Below the pieces are notes generated by a model. It was not told where the DNA came from. It ran no database searches and saw nothing but the letters and a program-made list of their open reading frames with translations. A stretch of 53,723 nucleotides of DNA from an uncultured bacterium. GTDB lineage: Bacteria; Cloacimonadota; Cloacimonadia; Cloacimonadales; Cloacimonadaceae. Where the stretch lies: assembly GCA_938009275.1 (NCBI GenBank), contig CALLHY010000075.1, forward strand, positions 1 through 53,723, in the 5' to 3' direction. Positions 31,530 to 40,344 of the stretch are shown here, piece after piece. Positions within the stretch are counted from its first letter, which is position 1. Each line of letters opens with the position of its first letter. A program made the translations under genes and the position numbers.

Positions 31530-32581
31530 TAGCACTCATCATGGCAGGAGGTTTCGGTACCCGGTTTTGGCCGGTTAGCCGCAAAAACTTTCCCAAGCAA
31601 TTCATCAACATTCAAGGCAGCACCTCCATGCTGCAAAAAACAGTAGAGCGCTTGCTCGCTAAAGTTTTGATGCACGACATCTACATCGTAACCGCAGCCA
31701 ATCAGGTGGAACTGGTAAAACATCACCTTCCCAGGTTACCCGAAGAAAACATCATCATCGAGCCATTCGGCATGAATACTGCGCCTTGCATTGCGCTTAG
31801 TGTAGAGTTCTTACGAGCCCGTTACAGCGATAACGAAGTGATGCTGGTATTACCTGCCGATCATGTGATAAAAAACGTTCCGTCCTTCCTTAGCAGCCTT
31901 GTCCCTGCAGAACAGGAAGCTCGCAAGGGACGCCTGATAACCTTTGGCATAGTTCCAGATTATCCTGCCACAGGCTATGGCTATATTGAAGCTGGAGCAC
32001 AGATATCAGACAAGGTGTTCGATGTTCTACGTTTTAAAGAAAAGCCAGACAGAGCAACAGCCGAGCAATTTATCCGCAGTGGTAGCTTCTATTGGAACAG
32101 CGGTATGTTCTGTTGGAGCCTTGGCGCGATTAATGATGCCTTTAGCAACCTTCAGCCTGATATCCCACGCCTGACTACAGCTATAGCCGGGATTTGGAGT
32201 AAACAAGGCATCGATGCTGATATCTCTGAGCCATACTCCCAAATGCCACGCCTACCCATCGATATTGCTATTATGGAAAAAGCCGATAAACGCGGCGTTA
32301 TCCCGGTTAATTACGGGTGGAGCGACGTTGGAAGCTGGAAGGCTCTAGCGGACATCACTCCTGCCGACCCCAAGGGAAATCACTTTGCACCTTCAGGATT
32401 GGCAGTAAATGCCAAAGGCAATTTTACTCAAACATCCAAATTCACAGCCATCATTGGTTTAGATAACATCTGTGTTATCGAAACACCTGATTCTATCCTC
32501 GTTTGCAGCAAAGAAGAGGCTGAAGACGTAAAGAAAGTGGTGGACTACCTAACAAATAGCGAGATTACCGATCTATTATGA
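31526..32581 (+). CDS. manC: Mannose-1-phosphate guanylyltransferase
   Basis: 351 residues. Nucleotide-binding MAGGFGTRFWPVSRKNFPKQF and FKEKPDRATAEQF, and LPIDIAIMEKAD near the metal site, define the GDP-mannose pyrophosphorylase family. It makes GDP-mannose for surface glycans. It is shorter than the bifunctional ManC and lacks the C-terminal phosphomannose isomerase part. The ATGATAG overlap couples it to lolA, and its TGA overlaps the following gene. Confidence 0.92.
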   Translation: MIALIMAGGFGTRFWPVSRKNFPKQFINIQGSTSMLQKTVERLLAKVLMHDIYIVTAANQVELVKHHLPRLPEENIIIEPFGMNTAPCIALSVEFLRARYSDNEVMLVLPADHVIKNVPSFLSSLVPAEQEARKGRLITFGIVPDYPATGYGYIEAGAQISDKVFDVLRFKEKPDRATAEQFIRSGSFYWNSGMFCWSLGAINDAFSNLQPDIPRLTTAIAGIWSKQGIDADISEPYSQMPRLPIDIAIMEKADKRGVIPVNYGWSDVGSWKALADITPADPKGNHFAPSGLAVNAKGNFTQTSKFTAIIGLDNICVIETPDSILVCSKEEAEDVKKVVDYLTNSEITDLL

Positions 32582-33114
32582 AGCATGTCATAATTACTTT
32601 TATCGCCTTAGTATCACTGCTAACTGTCTGGGCACTTTATGCCCAAGCCAAGACTGGCGAAGCCATTCAGCTTATTAGTTACTCAGGAACATACAAGCAC
32701 GAAAATGCGAAGCACTATCTGGATACTGAAGAGGCAAGACTAATCTTGTTGCTTGCCCCACCTGCCGCACTGGACAGCCTGGGTTTAGAGCTGAAAGATG
32801 GAGATGAACTTAGCATAACTGCTGCGCTGCAAAAAGGAGCTTATCTGGTTAGCACAGTTCAGCTTGGTGAGCAGCTTTTTCGCCTGCGTTCGGACGACCT
32901 TGCCACAAATAACTACAGTCACCAGGCTTCTGTGATGGTTAGCCCATCTAAGTGTATAGCCTGCAAACTCTGCATATCACCCTGCCCTATGGGTGCTATC
33001 CGTATGGAAAAGGGTAAAGCCTATGTCGATCCTGCCAAGTGCGTTTCTTGCGGTATCTGCATGGATGGAAACGGCAAATTCCGGGGCTGTCCGGTTCGCG
33101 CGATTAGTAATTAA
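32578..33114 (+). CDS. Exported protein with C-terminal [4Fe-4S] ferredoxin domain
   Basis: 178 residues. The N-terminus has a hydrophobic signal or anchor segment (VIITFIALVSLLTVWALYA). Residues ~28-115 form an unrecognised beta-rich domain (LISYSGTYKHENAKHYLD...). The C-terminal 65 residues are a ferredoxin domain: CIACKLCISPCP is a full CxxCxxCxxxCP set, and CVSCGIC...GCP has eight residues before the last cysteine. Export of a ferredoxin domain by the Sec route would be unusual, so it may instead be membrane-anchored with the clusters inside. No partner flavoprotein is adjacent. It is translationally coupled to manC. Confidence 0.72.
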   Translation: MKHVIITFIALVSLLTVWALYAQAKTGEAIQLISYSGTYKHENAKHYLDTEEARLILLLAPPAALDSLGLELKDGDELSITAALQKGAYLVSTVQLGEQLFRLRSDDLATNNYSHQASVMVSPSKCIACKLCISPCPMGAIRMEKGKAYVDPAKCVSCGICMDGNGKFRGCPVRAISN

Positions 33115-33149
33115 TCCACCATCATTCATCATGAATTAGGAGAAAAGCA

Positions 33150-34760
33150 ATGAAGTTACATCTATGTATATTATTCCTGGTTATCAGCGTTGCCCTATTT
33201 GGCAATTGGGATTGGGCAATGTCCGTTGGCGGAGCAAGTAGCGAGCGAGTTTGGGACATTGCTGCCGATGGAGAATCCAATATCTTCGTAGCGGGTGACT
33301 TTAACGACTCATTGTATGTTGATGGACAAAGCTATCCCGGCTTTGGGCTTATGGATAGCTATGTAATGAAATATAGCCCTGCTGGCAATCTGTTGTGGGC
33401 AAAGACTTTCGGCTCTGCCGGCGAGGATGTGGCATTAAGCGTAGATACCGACCTCCAGGGTAATTGCTATATTACCGGATACTTTGTGGAGAGCATCACC
33501 ATTCAAGACCAAGGTATCCAGTCCAATGGAGGCTGGGACGTGTATGTGCTGAAGCTTAGTCCCCAGGGTGATTTACTTTGGTTGCGCTCTTTCGGTGGTG
33601 AGATGTATGACATCGGCTATGGCCTGGCGGTTAGTCCCATTGGCAGAGTATATATCACTGGTTGGTTTTCCAGTACCATATCCCTTCCCAATTCCGATTC
33701 TATCACCAGTGCTGGTGGCAGCGACGTATATTGTGTGGCAATGGACACCGACGGCAGTTTTAGCTGGGCAAGGCGCGGTGGTAGGGAAGCAGTGGAATAT
33801 GGCTATGAACTGGCCTGCGATGATGCAGGAAATGTATATGTTACCGGAGTGGCAGGTAGTGGATCTCAGTTTGGCAGCTATACGCTACCCACAAACGGGA
33901 TGTATGTATGTAAATACAGCCCCGAGGGTGATGTACTCTGGCTTGCCAGCGGTGCGGGTGGTGCCGTTGTAGACATCGCTGTGCAAGCAGGCACTGGCAA
34001 CAATCAGTATGGCATGGTGTGCGGCAGGCTAAATGGCTCTGGCAATTATGGAAGCTTTCCTTTCTCCAGCATTGGGGGGGGGGACGACGCATATTGGGCT
34101 CAGTTTGATGCTGCTACCGGCGAATGGCTTAGCTTAAATGGTTATGGGGGAGAAGCGGCAGATAAGGGTAAGGATGTTGATTGCACCGATTATCCCGTCT
34201 TTTTAGCAAGCTTCGAAGGCACTGCAAGCTTTGGCAACAATAGCTTTACCAGTAATGGCGATAGTGACTTCGTGCTTGGCTATGGCAATGCCATGCAGTT
34301 TGTGGCTGCGGGCGGAGAAGGATCGGAAGTGCCTACTTCCATAAAGATACTCCCCAATGGCAAGATAGCCCTTGCGGGCTGGCATCTGGGCTTAGGACAA
34401 ATTGGCAGCTATACTATTGATAGCGGCAATGCGGCTAACCTGAATGCCTTTATTGCCTGCTACAGCCCCCAGGGGAGCAGCACAGAAGATAATATCCTGC
34501 AAGCGAATAGCATAATGTGCAGCCCCAATCCATTTACGAACTATTTACAGATTAGCATAGATAAAACAGCTCATTCTAATGCACAATTACAGGTATATAA
34601 TCTGAAAGGACAGTTAATCCGCAGTCTAAAACCTGAAGCTATTGCCAATAGCAGTCTCCAATACCGCTGGAACGGACAAGATACGCAGGGAAAAAACTGT
34701 AGCGCGGGAGTTTATCTGCTAAAAATGGGCTCTAGCACCAGAAAGGCTATCAAGCTATAG
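33150..34760 (+). CDS. Secreted beta-propeller (SBBP-like) protein with sorting tail
   Basis: 536 residues. A signal peptide (LCILFLVISVALFG) leads into repeats of about 50 residues of the form DVYVLKLSPQGDLLWLRSFGG and GNCYITGYF, the SBBP-type propeller. The tail has SPNPFTNYLQI, VYNLKGQLIRSL and WNGQDTQGKNCSAGVYLLKM, a Por-type sorting domain. It probably ends on the cell surface. A run of ten G at 34074-34083 within the propeller makes the frame sensitive to slippage. AGGAGAAAAG precedes ATG. It is probably separate from the manC run. Confidence 0.82.
   Translation: MKLHLCILFLVISVALFGNWDWAMSVGGASSERVWDIAADGESNIFVAGDFNDSLYVDGQSYPGFGLMDSYVMKYSPAGNLLWAKTFGSAGEDVALSVDTDLQGNCYITGYFVESITIQDQGIQSNGGWDVYVLKLSPQGDLLWLRSFGGEMYDIGYGLAVSPIGRVYITGWFSSTISLPNSDSITSAGGSDVYCVAMDTDGSFSWARRGGREAVEYGYELACDDAGNVYVTGVAGSGSQFGSYTLPTNGMYVCKYSPEGDVLWLASGAGGAVVDIAVQAGTGNNQYGMVCGRLNGSGNYGSFPFSSIGGGDDAYWAQFDAATGEWLSLNGYGGEAADKGKDVDCTDYPVFLASFEGTASFGNNSFTSNGDSDFVLGYGNAMQFVAAGGEGSEVPTSIKILPNGKIALAGWHLGLGQIGSYTIDSGNAANLNAFIACYSPQGSSTEDNILQANSIMCSPNPFTNYLQISIDKTAHSNAQLQVYNLKGQLIRSLKPEAIANSSLQYRWNGQDTQGKNCSAGVYLLKMGSSTRKAIKL
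34074..34083 (+). repeat. G10 homopolymer inside a secreted-protein gene
   Basis: Ten G in a row, read as Gly-Gly-Gly plus the first base of GAC. It is the longest G or C run noticed in the window; other coding runs reach seven (45371-45377, 50370-50376). Loss or gain of one base would truncate the 33150-34760 protein before its sorting tail. Confidence 0.9.
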
Positions 34761-34812
34761 CACTGGCATACCAGTGCCAATTACGCTCTCGACCCCTCGA
34801 CTTCACCGCTCT

Positions 34813-34904
34813 GTCGTTCCCGCGGAGACGGAAATGCAGCCCTTTTTAGATGTTATGCGTTGAGCTATAGATTTGTCGTTCCCGCGGAGGCGGGAATCCA
34901 GCCC
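34813..34904. repeat. Two copies of a TTCCCGCGGAGGCGGGAA-type palindrome
   Basis: Copies at 34813-34842 and 34875-34904 share GTCGTTCCCGCGGAG and end in CAGCCC. The second has the intact TTCCCGC/GCGGGAA palindrome; the first is partly degraded. CTCTCGACCCCTCGACT also occurs twice around them (near 34788 and 34963). The 34761-35024 spacer holds no gene. Confidence 0.7.
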
Positions 34905-35024
34905 TGTTTTATCCACGAATCTCACAAATCAACACCAATTGCTCCCCAGAGCATCAGCCCCCTCTCGACCCCTCGACTCTCTCCACTCCAGCACTCCAGC
35001 ACGCCCGCACCTCAGCACTAACCG

Positions 35025-35492
35025 TTACATCTGGTTGTTCAGGCTTTCCCAGCCCCAAATTCCTTTCAGCCAACCGCACTGCACACAAGAGCTAACCATG
35101 CGCAGGGGTGAATCCATATTTATTATGTCCTCTTTTGTTACGCTGCGCAAGTCCACCACATCGGGATTTGCCTTTGCCCACTTCCACATACACTGCACAA
35201 ACAAGGCTTTGGCAGGCGGCGGTTGCTTTGGGATGCCCCCGCTGCGGCTGCGGTTTTCCATGGCATTACGCAGGGAATACGTCTTCCAATCCTGCCGGTA
35301 AGCCTCACTCGCCTGCATATACAACGCATTAAGGTTCTTATTTATCTCCCGCATCCTATTGTGAGTATCCGTTAGCTTGGGATAAGTAAAGATACGGCTG
35401 TGGCAGAGGCGATAGTTATAATAACTGCTATACACCACATCACCCAGTTTACCCGAGTAGCCACTTAGATTGTAGTTAAGGGTAGCTTTCAT
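35025..35492 (-). CDS. Conserved-looking hypothetical protein
   Basis: 155 residues, no function recognised. It starts MKATLNYNLSGYSGKLGDVV and has tyrosine-rich YSSYYNYRLCHSRIF, a central helix-forming stretch (NRMREINKNLNALYMQASEAY) and a C-terminus with two close cysteines. The GKLGDVV-type opening is vaguely like small phage-associated proteins of Bacteroidetes, which I cannot confirm. The ribosome site is weak. It lies downstream of the methylase operon on the same strand and could be its last member or an independent gene. Confidence 0.5.
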   Translation of the reverse strand: MKATLNYNLSGYSGKLGDVVYSSYYNYRLCHSRIFTYPKLTDTHNRMREINKNLNALYMQASEAYRQDWKTYSLRNAMENRSRSGGIPKQPPPAKALFVQCMWKWAKANPDVVDLRSVTKEDIINMDSPLRMVSSCVQCGWLKGIWGWESLNNQM

Positions 35493-35658
35493 GATAGTCC
35501 AGTGAAGTGCTAGTTATGTTAACTGCAACCAATACAACTTCTTCTATCGCCGCAGCAACACTGAACGCAGTCAATAATTGGTATCCGATAACGGAAACTA
35601 CAAGAATAGCAATCCAGATATTTACACATAGAGAGCTTAGTGGATGCATATTGGACAT
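35476..35658 (-). CDS. Candidate small membrane protein at the end of the methylase operon
   Basis: A 60-codon frame that starts inside the last codons of the methylase gene and runs into the first codons of the 35025-35492 gene. About 35 residues in the middle (VNIWIAILVVSVIGYQLL and onward) are strongly hydrophobic, enough for one or two membrane spans. ATG at 35658 or 35649 is possible; neither has a good ribosome site, so translation would rely on coupling. Small membrane proteins often act as effectors in defence operons, but this could be a chance frame. Confidence 0.38.
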   Translation of the reverse strand: MSNMHPLSSLCVNIWIAILVVSVIGYQLLTAFSVAAAIEEVVLVAVNITSTSLDYHESYP

Positions 35659-36494
35659 CTTAGGTTTGCTATCGATTTCTCAAACTTAAGTGTCTCAGAG
35701 AAGATCAAGATTTCATCACCAATCCTGTTAGATGTTGATTGTGCAACCTGATAATTGACCTTTCTCAAATTATTATACAGCGATACTATCAATTCGCTAT
35801 TGTCATATGATACGATCCACGGATTGTTTGAGGTGCGGATCTTCTCTGAAAGCCTGGCATGATCATCTTTTTTATAATAGTTCATATAGAGCTCTGAACC
35901 TTTGTTAACATAGGGCGGGTCAAGGTATATGAATACCTTCCTATGCGAGTTAGTCATTTGGTCTATAAACAGCAAGCCATCAAGATTGGACACGGTAATT
36001 TTGTCCCGCATATGAGAAATATGCTTGATTCTTTGTATCAGATCTATCCTGTTAAACCTTGCATCCATTTTATACTTCCCGTTTTGTGAGTATCCACCTA
36101 TAACACCTCCTTTTATCACACCAGAAACATTCGTCCTGTTTAAGAAATAGAAAGCTCTAGCGAGGAGAGGCATGTCTGTAGAGTTGCAATTCCTTTGTAC
36201 GTCTCTGAAATAATGCCAGTTATCCATGTTAATCTGAACATTTTCCAACCAATCGCAAAATCGGTCTGTATTGTCTAGTATTTCTCTCCAGAATGCATAA
36301 ACAGAAATATCAAGATCATTGATATAGATATGGTTTACATAGGCATCAAATAGTAGTCTAAGCGCCAGACCCGCACCACCAGCATAGGGTTCTGCATACT
36401 CAATTCCCACAAGATCGTTGTCATAAAAGAGCTTTGTCATGAATTTGTAAAGACTGTTTTTGCCACCAGGATATCTTAGGGGTGAGTAAAACAT
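35637..36494 (-). CDS. DNA adenine-N6 methyltransferase (Dam/D12 class)
   Basis: 285 residues. The D12-class order is clear: RYPGGK near the N-terminus, EPYAGGAGLAL (AdoMet binding, residues 35-45), a target-recognition middle, and the catalytic D192-P-P-Y195 in YLDPPYVNKG. It transfers methyl groups to adenine, perhaps in GATC, but specificity cannot be read from sequence. Its ATG shares a base with the TAA of the ParB-like gene (TAATG). No restriction endonuclease of a known type is adjacent. Confidence 0.92.
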   Translation of the reverse strand: MFYSPLRYPGGKNSLYKFMTKLFYDNDLVGIEYAEPYAGGAGLALRLLFDAYVNHIYINDLDISVYAFWREILDNTDRFCDWLENVQINMDNWHYFRDVQRNCNSTDMPLLARAFYFLNRTNVSGVIKGGVIGGYSQNGKYKMDARFNRIDLIQRIKHISHMRDKITVSNLDGLLFIDQMTNSHRKVFIYLDPPYVNKGSELYMNYYKKDDHARLSEKIRTSNNPWIVSYDNSELIVSLYNNLRKVNYQVAQSTSNRIGDEILIFSETLKFEKSIANLRCPICIH

Positions 36495-37744
36495 TACCTG
36501 TCCTTACTACCATGAGTTATACTGATCATTGCCCCAACTATTGCAGACATAGCTATTGTCTGCTCGATATTCCTGGAGGCAGAATAGTTGTGTGCACCGA
36601 TATGTAATTGCTGCATAATACTGCCTTTATTTATGTTATAACTTGCTAACGACGTGAGTACATCTTTATTCATACTAAGCATTCTTTTAGCTTCATCAAA
36701 ATTGCTTATCACATATGTGTCAAGGTCAACTTTCTTATCGCTTGCAGCAGTTTCACACAATAGCCTTAGAGACATTCGTATCAAACTGGCAAAGCTACCC
36801 GATAGTTGCATCTTGTGTTTTTGGAAATACGAATACAAGTCACTGATATCACGATACAAGTTACTTACATCTCCAGCAAGCAAATATAGCTTCCCACCGA
36901 ATATCTCTTGTTTCTGTTTATTAACCCGTCTAGTTTGCTTCAATAAGGGATGAGCCTCATCATCGGAATTGCTTTCATATATAACTCTGCTCGGCTTGTT
37001 ATCCATATTCTTGTTAATAATCTGTATAGTACGTTCATCAACAACGCTCAATAGTTTTCCTCGTGCTTCTCTTGTGCTGATTCTTTTGTCCTTCAGTTTT
37101 TGGATAATGTCATCTATGATTTCTATGGCCTCACTAGCAGTATGGTTAGAGAAAAGGGTGCCTTTATCAATTTTAAAACCAAGCTTGTTCATGTTCCCTT
37201 CGTTAAATATCTCTTCCTTGATAAACCTTTTATTCATATGTGGGTTGTTGGTAATTATACCTGTGCACTCATCAATAATCAGGAATGTACTTTTTGGCTT
37301 TTTCATGAATTTGTAAAGGAAAATGTCTCTTTCGATGGGCATCCAAGACCCGGTTTCTGCATGTTTTCTGTATACATTCGTTAAGGCAATTGCCTTATCA
37401 CATACATTACATGGTATTTCTGAGGGGAACTCTGGGATTGAAGATATTAACTCATCATCAACTTGTACTAATCCCAGCTTTAGTTTACCCAATATAATTC
37501 TTCTGTTACCATCATATACAACTGGTTTCTGCCCATGGTATACAACCGTAGGGATTTCACTAAAATCGTAGTAACTACCCATCTCTTTTGCAAGTTTCAA
37601 TAGATTCCACTTGTTGTTTTTATCTGCGATTGCCCTCTCTACAACATCTTGGTCGTTTGCATTGGGGTCTATTGGGTCTCTAGGATTCTCTGTCCATAAG
37701 ACTAAATTCTTTAAGTTTATATATTCAATTCTCTGATCTGCCAT
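36494..37744 (-). CDS. ParB/sulfiredoxin-like domain protein
   Basis: 416 residues. Residues ~5-100 are ParB-like: IEYINLKNLVLWTENPRDP and VVYDGNRRIILGKL, the latter equivalent to the GERR box used for nucleotide binding or nuclease activity. The rest is helical with no family that I recognise; it includes two cysteines (CNVCDKA) and a possible DNA-binding middle. The domain also occurs in nucleases and modification-linked proteins. AGGAGGT lies 8 bases before ATG. It sits 34 bases after the AAA ATPase gene and is translationally coupled to the methylase. Confidence 0.72.
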   Translation of the reverse strand: MADQRIEYINLKNLVLWTENPRDPIDPNANDQDVVERAIADKNNKWNLLKLAKEMGSYYDFSEIPTVVYHGQKPVVYDGNRRIILGKLKLGLVQVDDELISSIPEFPSEIPCNVCDKAIALTNVYRKHAETGSWMPIERDIFLYKFMKKPKSTFLIIDECTGIITNNPHMNKRFIKEEIFNEGNMNKLGFKIDKGTLFSNHTASEAIEIIDDIIQKLKDKRISTREARGKLLSVVDERTIQIINKNMDNKPSRVIYESNSDDEAHPLLKQTRRVNKQKQEIFGGKLYLLAGDVSNLYRDISDLYSYFQKHKMQLSGSFASLIRMSLRLLCETAASDKKVDLDTYVISNFDEAKRMLSMNKDVLTSLASYNINKGSIMQQLHIGAHNYSASRNIEQTIAMSAIVGAMISITHGSKDR

Positions 37745-37778
37745 CTAAGTTATACCTCCTATGATAAATGTAATATCA

Positions 37779-39329
37779 TCATGTGTATTTGGCAATATGC
37801 TTGGCTACTTGAGCTCTGAATTCCTCAACTTCAGTCTGGTTATTCTTTATCCAAAGATTAATTAGCTTAGCTCCATTCCTACCCCAAAACTGCTTCTGTT
37901 CCTCGAACCAAGCTTTAGCTTTGTCTCGATCAGCCATTACTTCTGAATAATGATAATTCTGGAAACAAAACTGATGGTCATAATCCGATGAAAGTTGATC
38001 CCATATCTCAGCCCGATCGCCATGGTCATCAAGGAATGTTGCTAACAACTTCTCCGGAGAATCTCCACCAGGCAAAACGACAACATTCGATAGCTTATAT
38101 GCCTTCGTAAGCAGTTTTGAGTTTTGGCTAACATCACCATCGAGGAAAATCATCGCATTTTCAGGTAGAAAGCTAGGAATCTTCTTTTCTGCAAGTTGCA
38201 AATAATTACTACATCCTAATTTAACCCTACTAGTTTTGAGAGAATTCATTATTCTAGTTTTCAATATGCATTTCAGAAACATTTCGGCTTCAGTGTCTTC
38301 AATAAATGCATACAGCCTTCGTCGTGGACTGTCTAATCCTTGCTTAGCAACATTCAGCTTGTTCATTATATAATTATAAGTAGCTTTATCGTTAACTTCG
38401 ATATCGCTATCCATTTTATATAAGTATACAACACGAACTTGATTTTTCCTTTTTGGGTCGTCCTGGATTGTACACGCATATTCAATCAATGGTAATGAGT
38501 GTGTAGTTACAATGATCTGAATCTTGTAGTTAGAGGAGAATTTTATAAGATGCTCCATTAGTTTTAGTTGAGATGCAGGATACATAGTGGCATCAAGTTC
38601 ATCAATGGCTAAGATGCCTCCCTTATAATCACTAGGGTATTTTTCGCTTAGTCTTTTAAATGAGAGGATGGCAAGCAAGATTTTACTAAGATTATCTTGT
38701 CCCGCTGAATTCATTCTCCAGTCGTATAAGGATGTATTGAAGCCAAGTGTATTCTTTTTTTTGCTCTCTAGATAATCGATAGATTTCAAATCCTTCCTTG
38801 TTATTATTAGTATTTTATTATGCCACTCCCCAAGAAGTATCGATTCATTTTCGGTAAGTTCGATGTTACTACTTGATTTTAGCTCTTTATCTTCACCAAT
38901 TGGGTGGAGCCTTGCCAAGCTCAGATATATAACCGGTAACTGAATATAACCCGCCCCCTTGGATTTGTTTCCTTTTCGCCAAAAACGAGCTTCATTAGGC
39001 TTCTCCCTTTTTATGCTAACTACATTAAATTCAGTTTCTTCTGGCACGGTTAGCTTTAGTGTCCATTCGTGGTTTCCTGGCTTATCAAATTCTTCAGATA
39101 ACTTGAACTTCTCTTTGAATTGTGATTTGTAGTTCTTTACGCAAAGTGGTTTCTCACCTAACATGGGATTATGTTTATTCGAAAGAGAAAAAGGTTGGCT
39201 TAACAAACCCAATACAGTTGTTTTCTGTGTTCCATTCTGACCAGCTATCACAGTAATACTATTCCCTAGTTCAAACCCGACATCTCGGAATCCACGAAAC
39301 TGTTTGATATAAACTGATTTAATTATCAT
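37779..39329 (-). CDS. OLD-like AAA ATPase with TOPRIM-like C-terminal motifs
   Basis: 516 residues from ATG 39329, preceded by GGAG at 8 bases (a start 6 bases earlier is too close). ABC/SMC-type ATPase: N-terminal IKQFRGFRDVGFELGNSITVIAG, P-loop GQNGTQKTT (residues 30-38), signature-like SAGQDNL (208-214), Walker B ILAIDELD (239-246), H-loop TTHS. A C-terminal TOPRIM-like part follows: FIEDTEAE (343-350) and FLDGD (395-399). This is the plan of OLD/GajA nucleases. The P-loop has Q35 where GK[ST] normally has glycine. It starts a three-gene operon with the ParB-like and methylase genes. Confidence 0.83.
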   Translation of the reverse strand: MIIKSVYIKQFRGFRDVGFELGNSITVIAGQNGTQKTTVLGLLSQPFSLSNKHNPMLGEKPLCVKNYKSQFKEKFKLSEEFDKPGNHEWTLKLTVPEETEFNVVSIKREKPNEARFWRKGNKSKGAGYIQLPVIYLSLARLHPIGEDKELKSSSNIELTENESILLGEWHNKILIITRKDLKSIDYLESKKKNTLGFNTSLYDWRMNSAGQDNLSKILLAILSFKRLSEKYPSDYKGGILAIDELDATMYPASQLKLMEHLIKFSSNYKIQIIVTTHSLPLIEYACTIQDDPKRKNQVRVVYLYKMDSDIEVNDKATYNYIMNKLNVAKQGLDSPRRRLYAFIEDTEAEMFLKCILKTRIMNSLKTSRVKLGCSNYLQLAEKKIPSFLPENAMIFLDGDVSQNSKLLTKAYKLSNVVVLPGGDSPEKLLATFLDDHGDRAEIWDQLSSDYDHQFCFQNYHYSEVMADRDKAKAWFEEQKQFWGRNGAKLINLWIKNNQTEVEEFRAQVAKHIAKYT

Positions 39330-40344
39330 TAACATAACTCCAATATCAATGTCTTGTAGTTTGTATTCATTGATTTACCTAATTATTACCCGTACTTGTA
39401 CCTAAGTAAATATGTTCTATCATTTCTTAATCTGCTGCTAAGTGTCTTGTAACAATGTACAGCTATCTCGTACATCCCACAATTTAACACTTATGGAGTC
39501 ACCTAAACCATCACATTGTCCACTATTACCAAGTATTATGTGGTCGATTAAGTTGTCAACAATTATGTGCAATCAAAGTTGAAATCCATTGGCTGCTTCT
39601 TTGTTCAATGTTTGCGAGTATTACCTGAGCATTAGATTATCTTAACTCAATCAAGCTGTCGTAACAAAGGTGTATTGAATACCGTCATTGTTCCTTGGAC
39701 GCCACACAACACATATCCCCCTACTCATTTGAATCCATTATTGTGTATGTTACAGTGTTCCTCCATCGAAGCCATAACCAATAGGTACAGCAACTAATGT
39801 CAATCAATGTCAATCAATCAATCAATCAACAATCAATAAATAGTCATGAAATCCCCCTCTCATTCCTCTCTTAACCAAGTAAGCATTGTAACACCTATTT
39901 GCCGAGATCACGCCGCGATTCTGCCACAACGCGGCGTGATCGTGGCAGGAGTGTGGCAGTATCATCAAACATTGTTTACTTGATTGAGAGAGGATTGTTA
40001 AGGTTTTTTATGGAATTGTAAGTTGAACATATCCTTGGAAACATCTAGGATATATCTGTGATGAAATGATGATGTGATGACAGGAGTGCTGGGGTACTGG
40101 TGTGTTGGGGTAATCAGTAGCACGTGATATGTGAAATCATTAGATAAGCTACTTCGATGGTAAGTTCAGGTTTTCACAACGAGAGAACTATTTTCTCAGG
40201 GTAAGCAGGCTGGGCTATTGTGCCAATCTTTCTTTTATTTGTTACTTATGCAGCGCCTCATGCCTGATGCCTTTGAACTATGTTTTATAGCAGCTACGCA
40301 ACAATTTTATTGCCAAATGAGGGCACAGCAAAAAACCTGATTCC
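39330..40344. other. AT-rich 1-kb spacer upstream of the ATPase-methylase operon
   Basis: No open frame of useful length on either strand. It contains a TCAA microsatellite (39799-39841), a perfect GC-rich palindrome (39906-39941), and probably the promoters of the two divergent flanking genes. No known RNA family was recognised. Composition differs from the neighbouring coding DNA, which fits a transferred island edge. Confidence 0.55.
39906..39941. repeat. Perfect 12-bp inverted repeat containing GATC
   Basis: GATCACGCCGCG (39906-39917) and CGCGGCGTGATC (39930-39941) with a 12-base spacer, a GC-rich island in AT-rich DNA. Each arm carries one GATC, the usual Dam site. TGCCACAA in the spacer and GTGGCAG (39942 onward) add a second short complementarity. 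Confidence 0.75.

Noticed and set aside
35507..35689. Plus-strand 60-codon frame opposite the small membrane ORF
   Set aside because: Antisense to the methylase end and without a ribosome site; the minus-strand frame is the more plausible of the two.
36494..37744. Plasmid partition ParB
   Set aside because: No ParA neighbour, and most of the chain is unlike ParB; only the N-terminal domain resembles the family.
39799..39841. TCAA-type repeats considered as a CRISPR array
   Set aside because: Units of 4-8 bases without spacers; a simple microsatellite. The REP units at 71-1236 also lack regular unique spacers.
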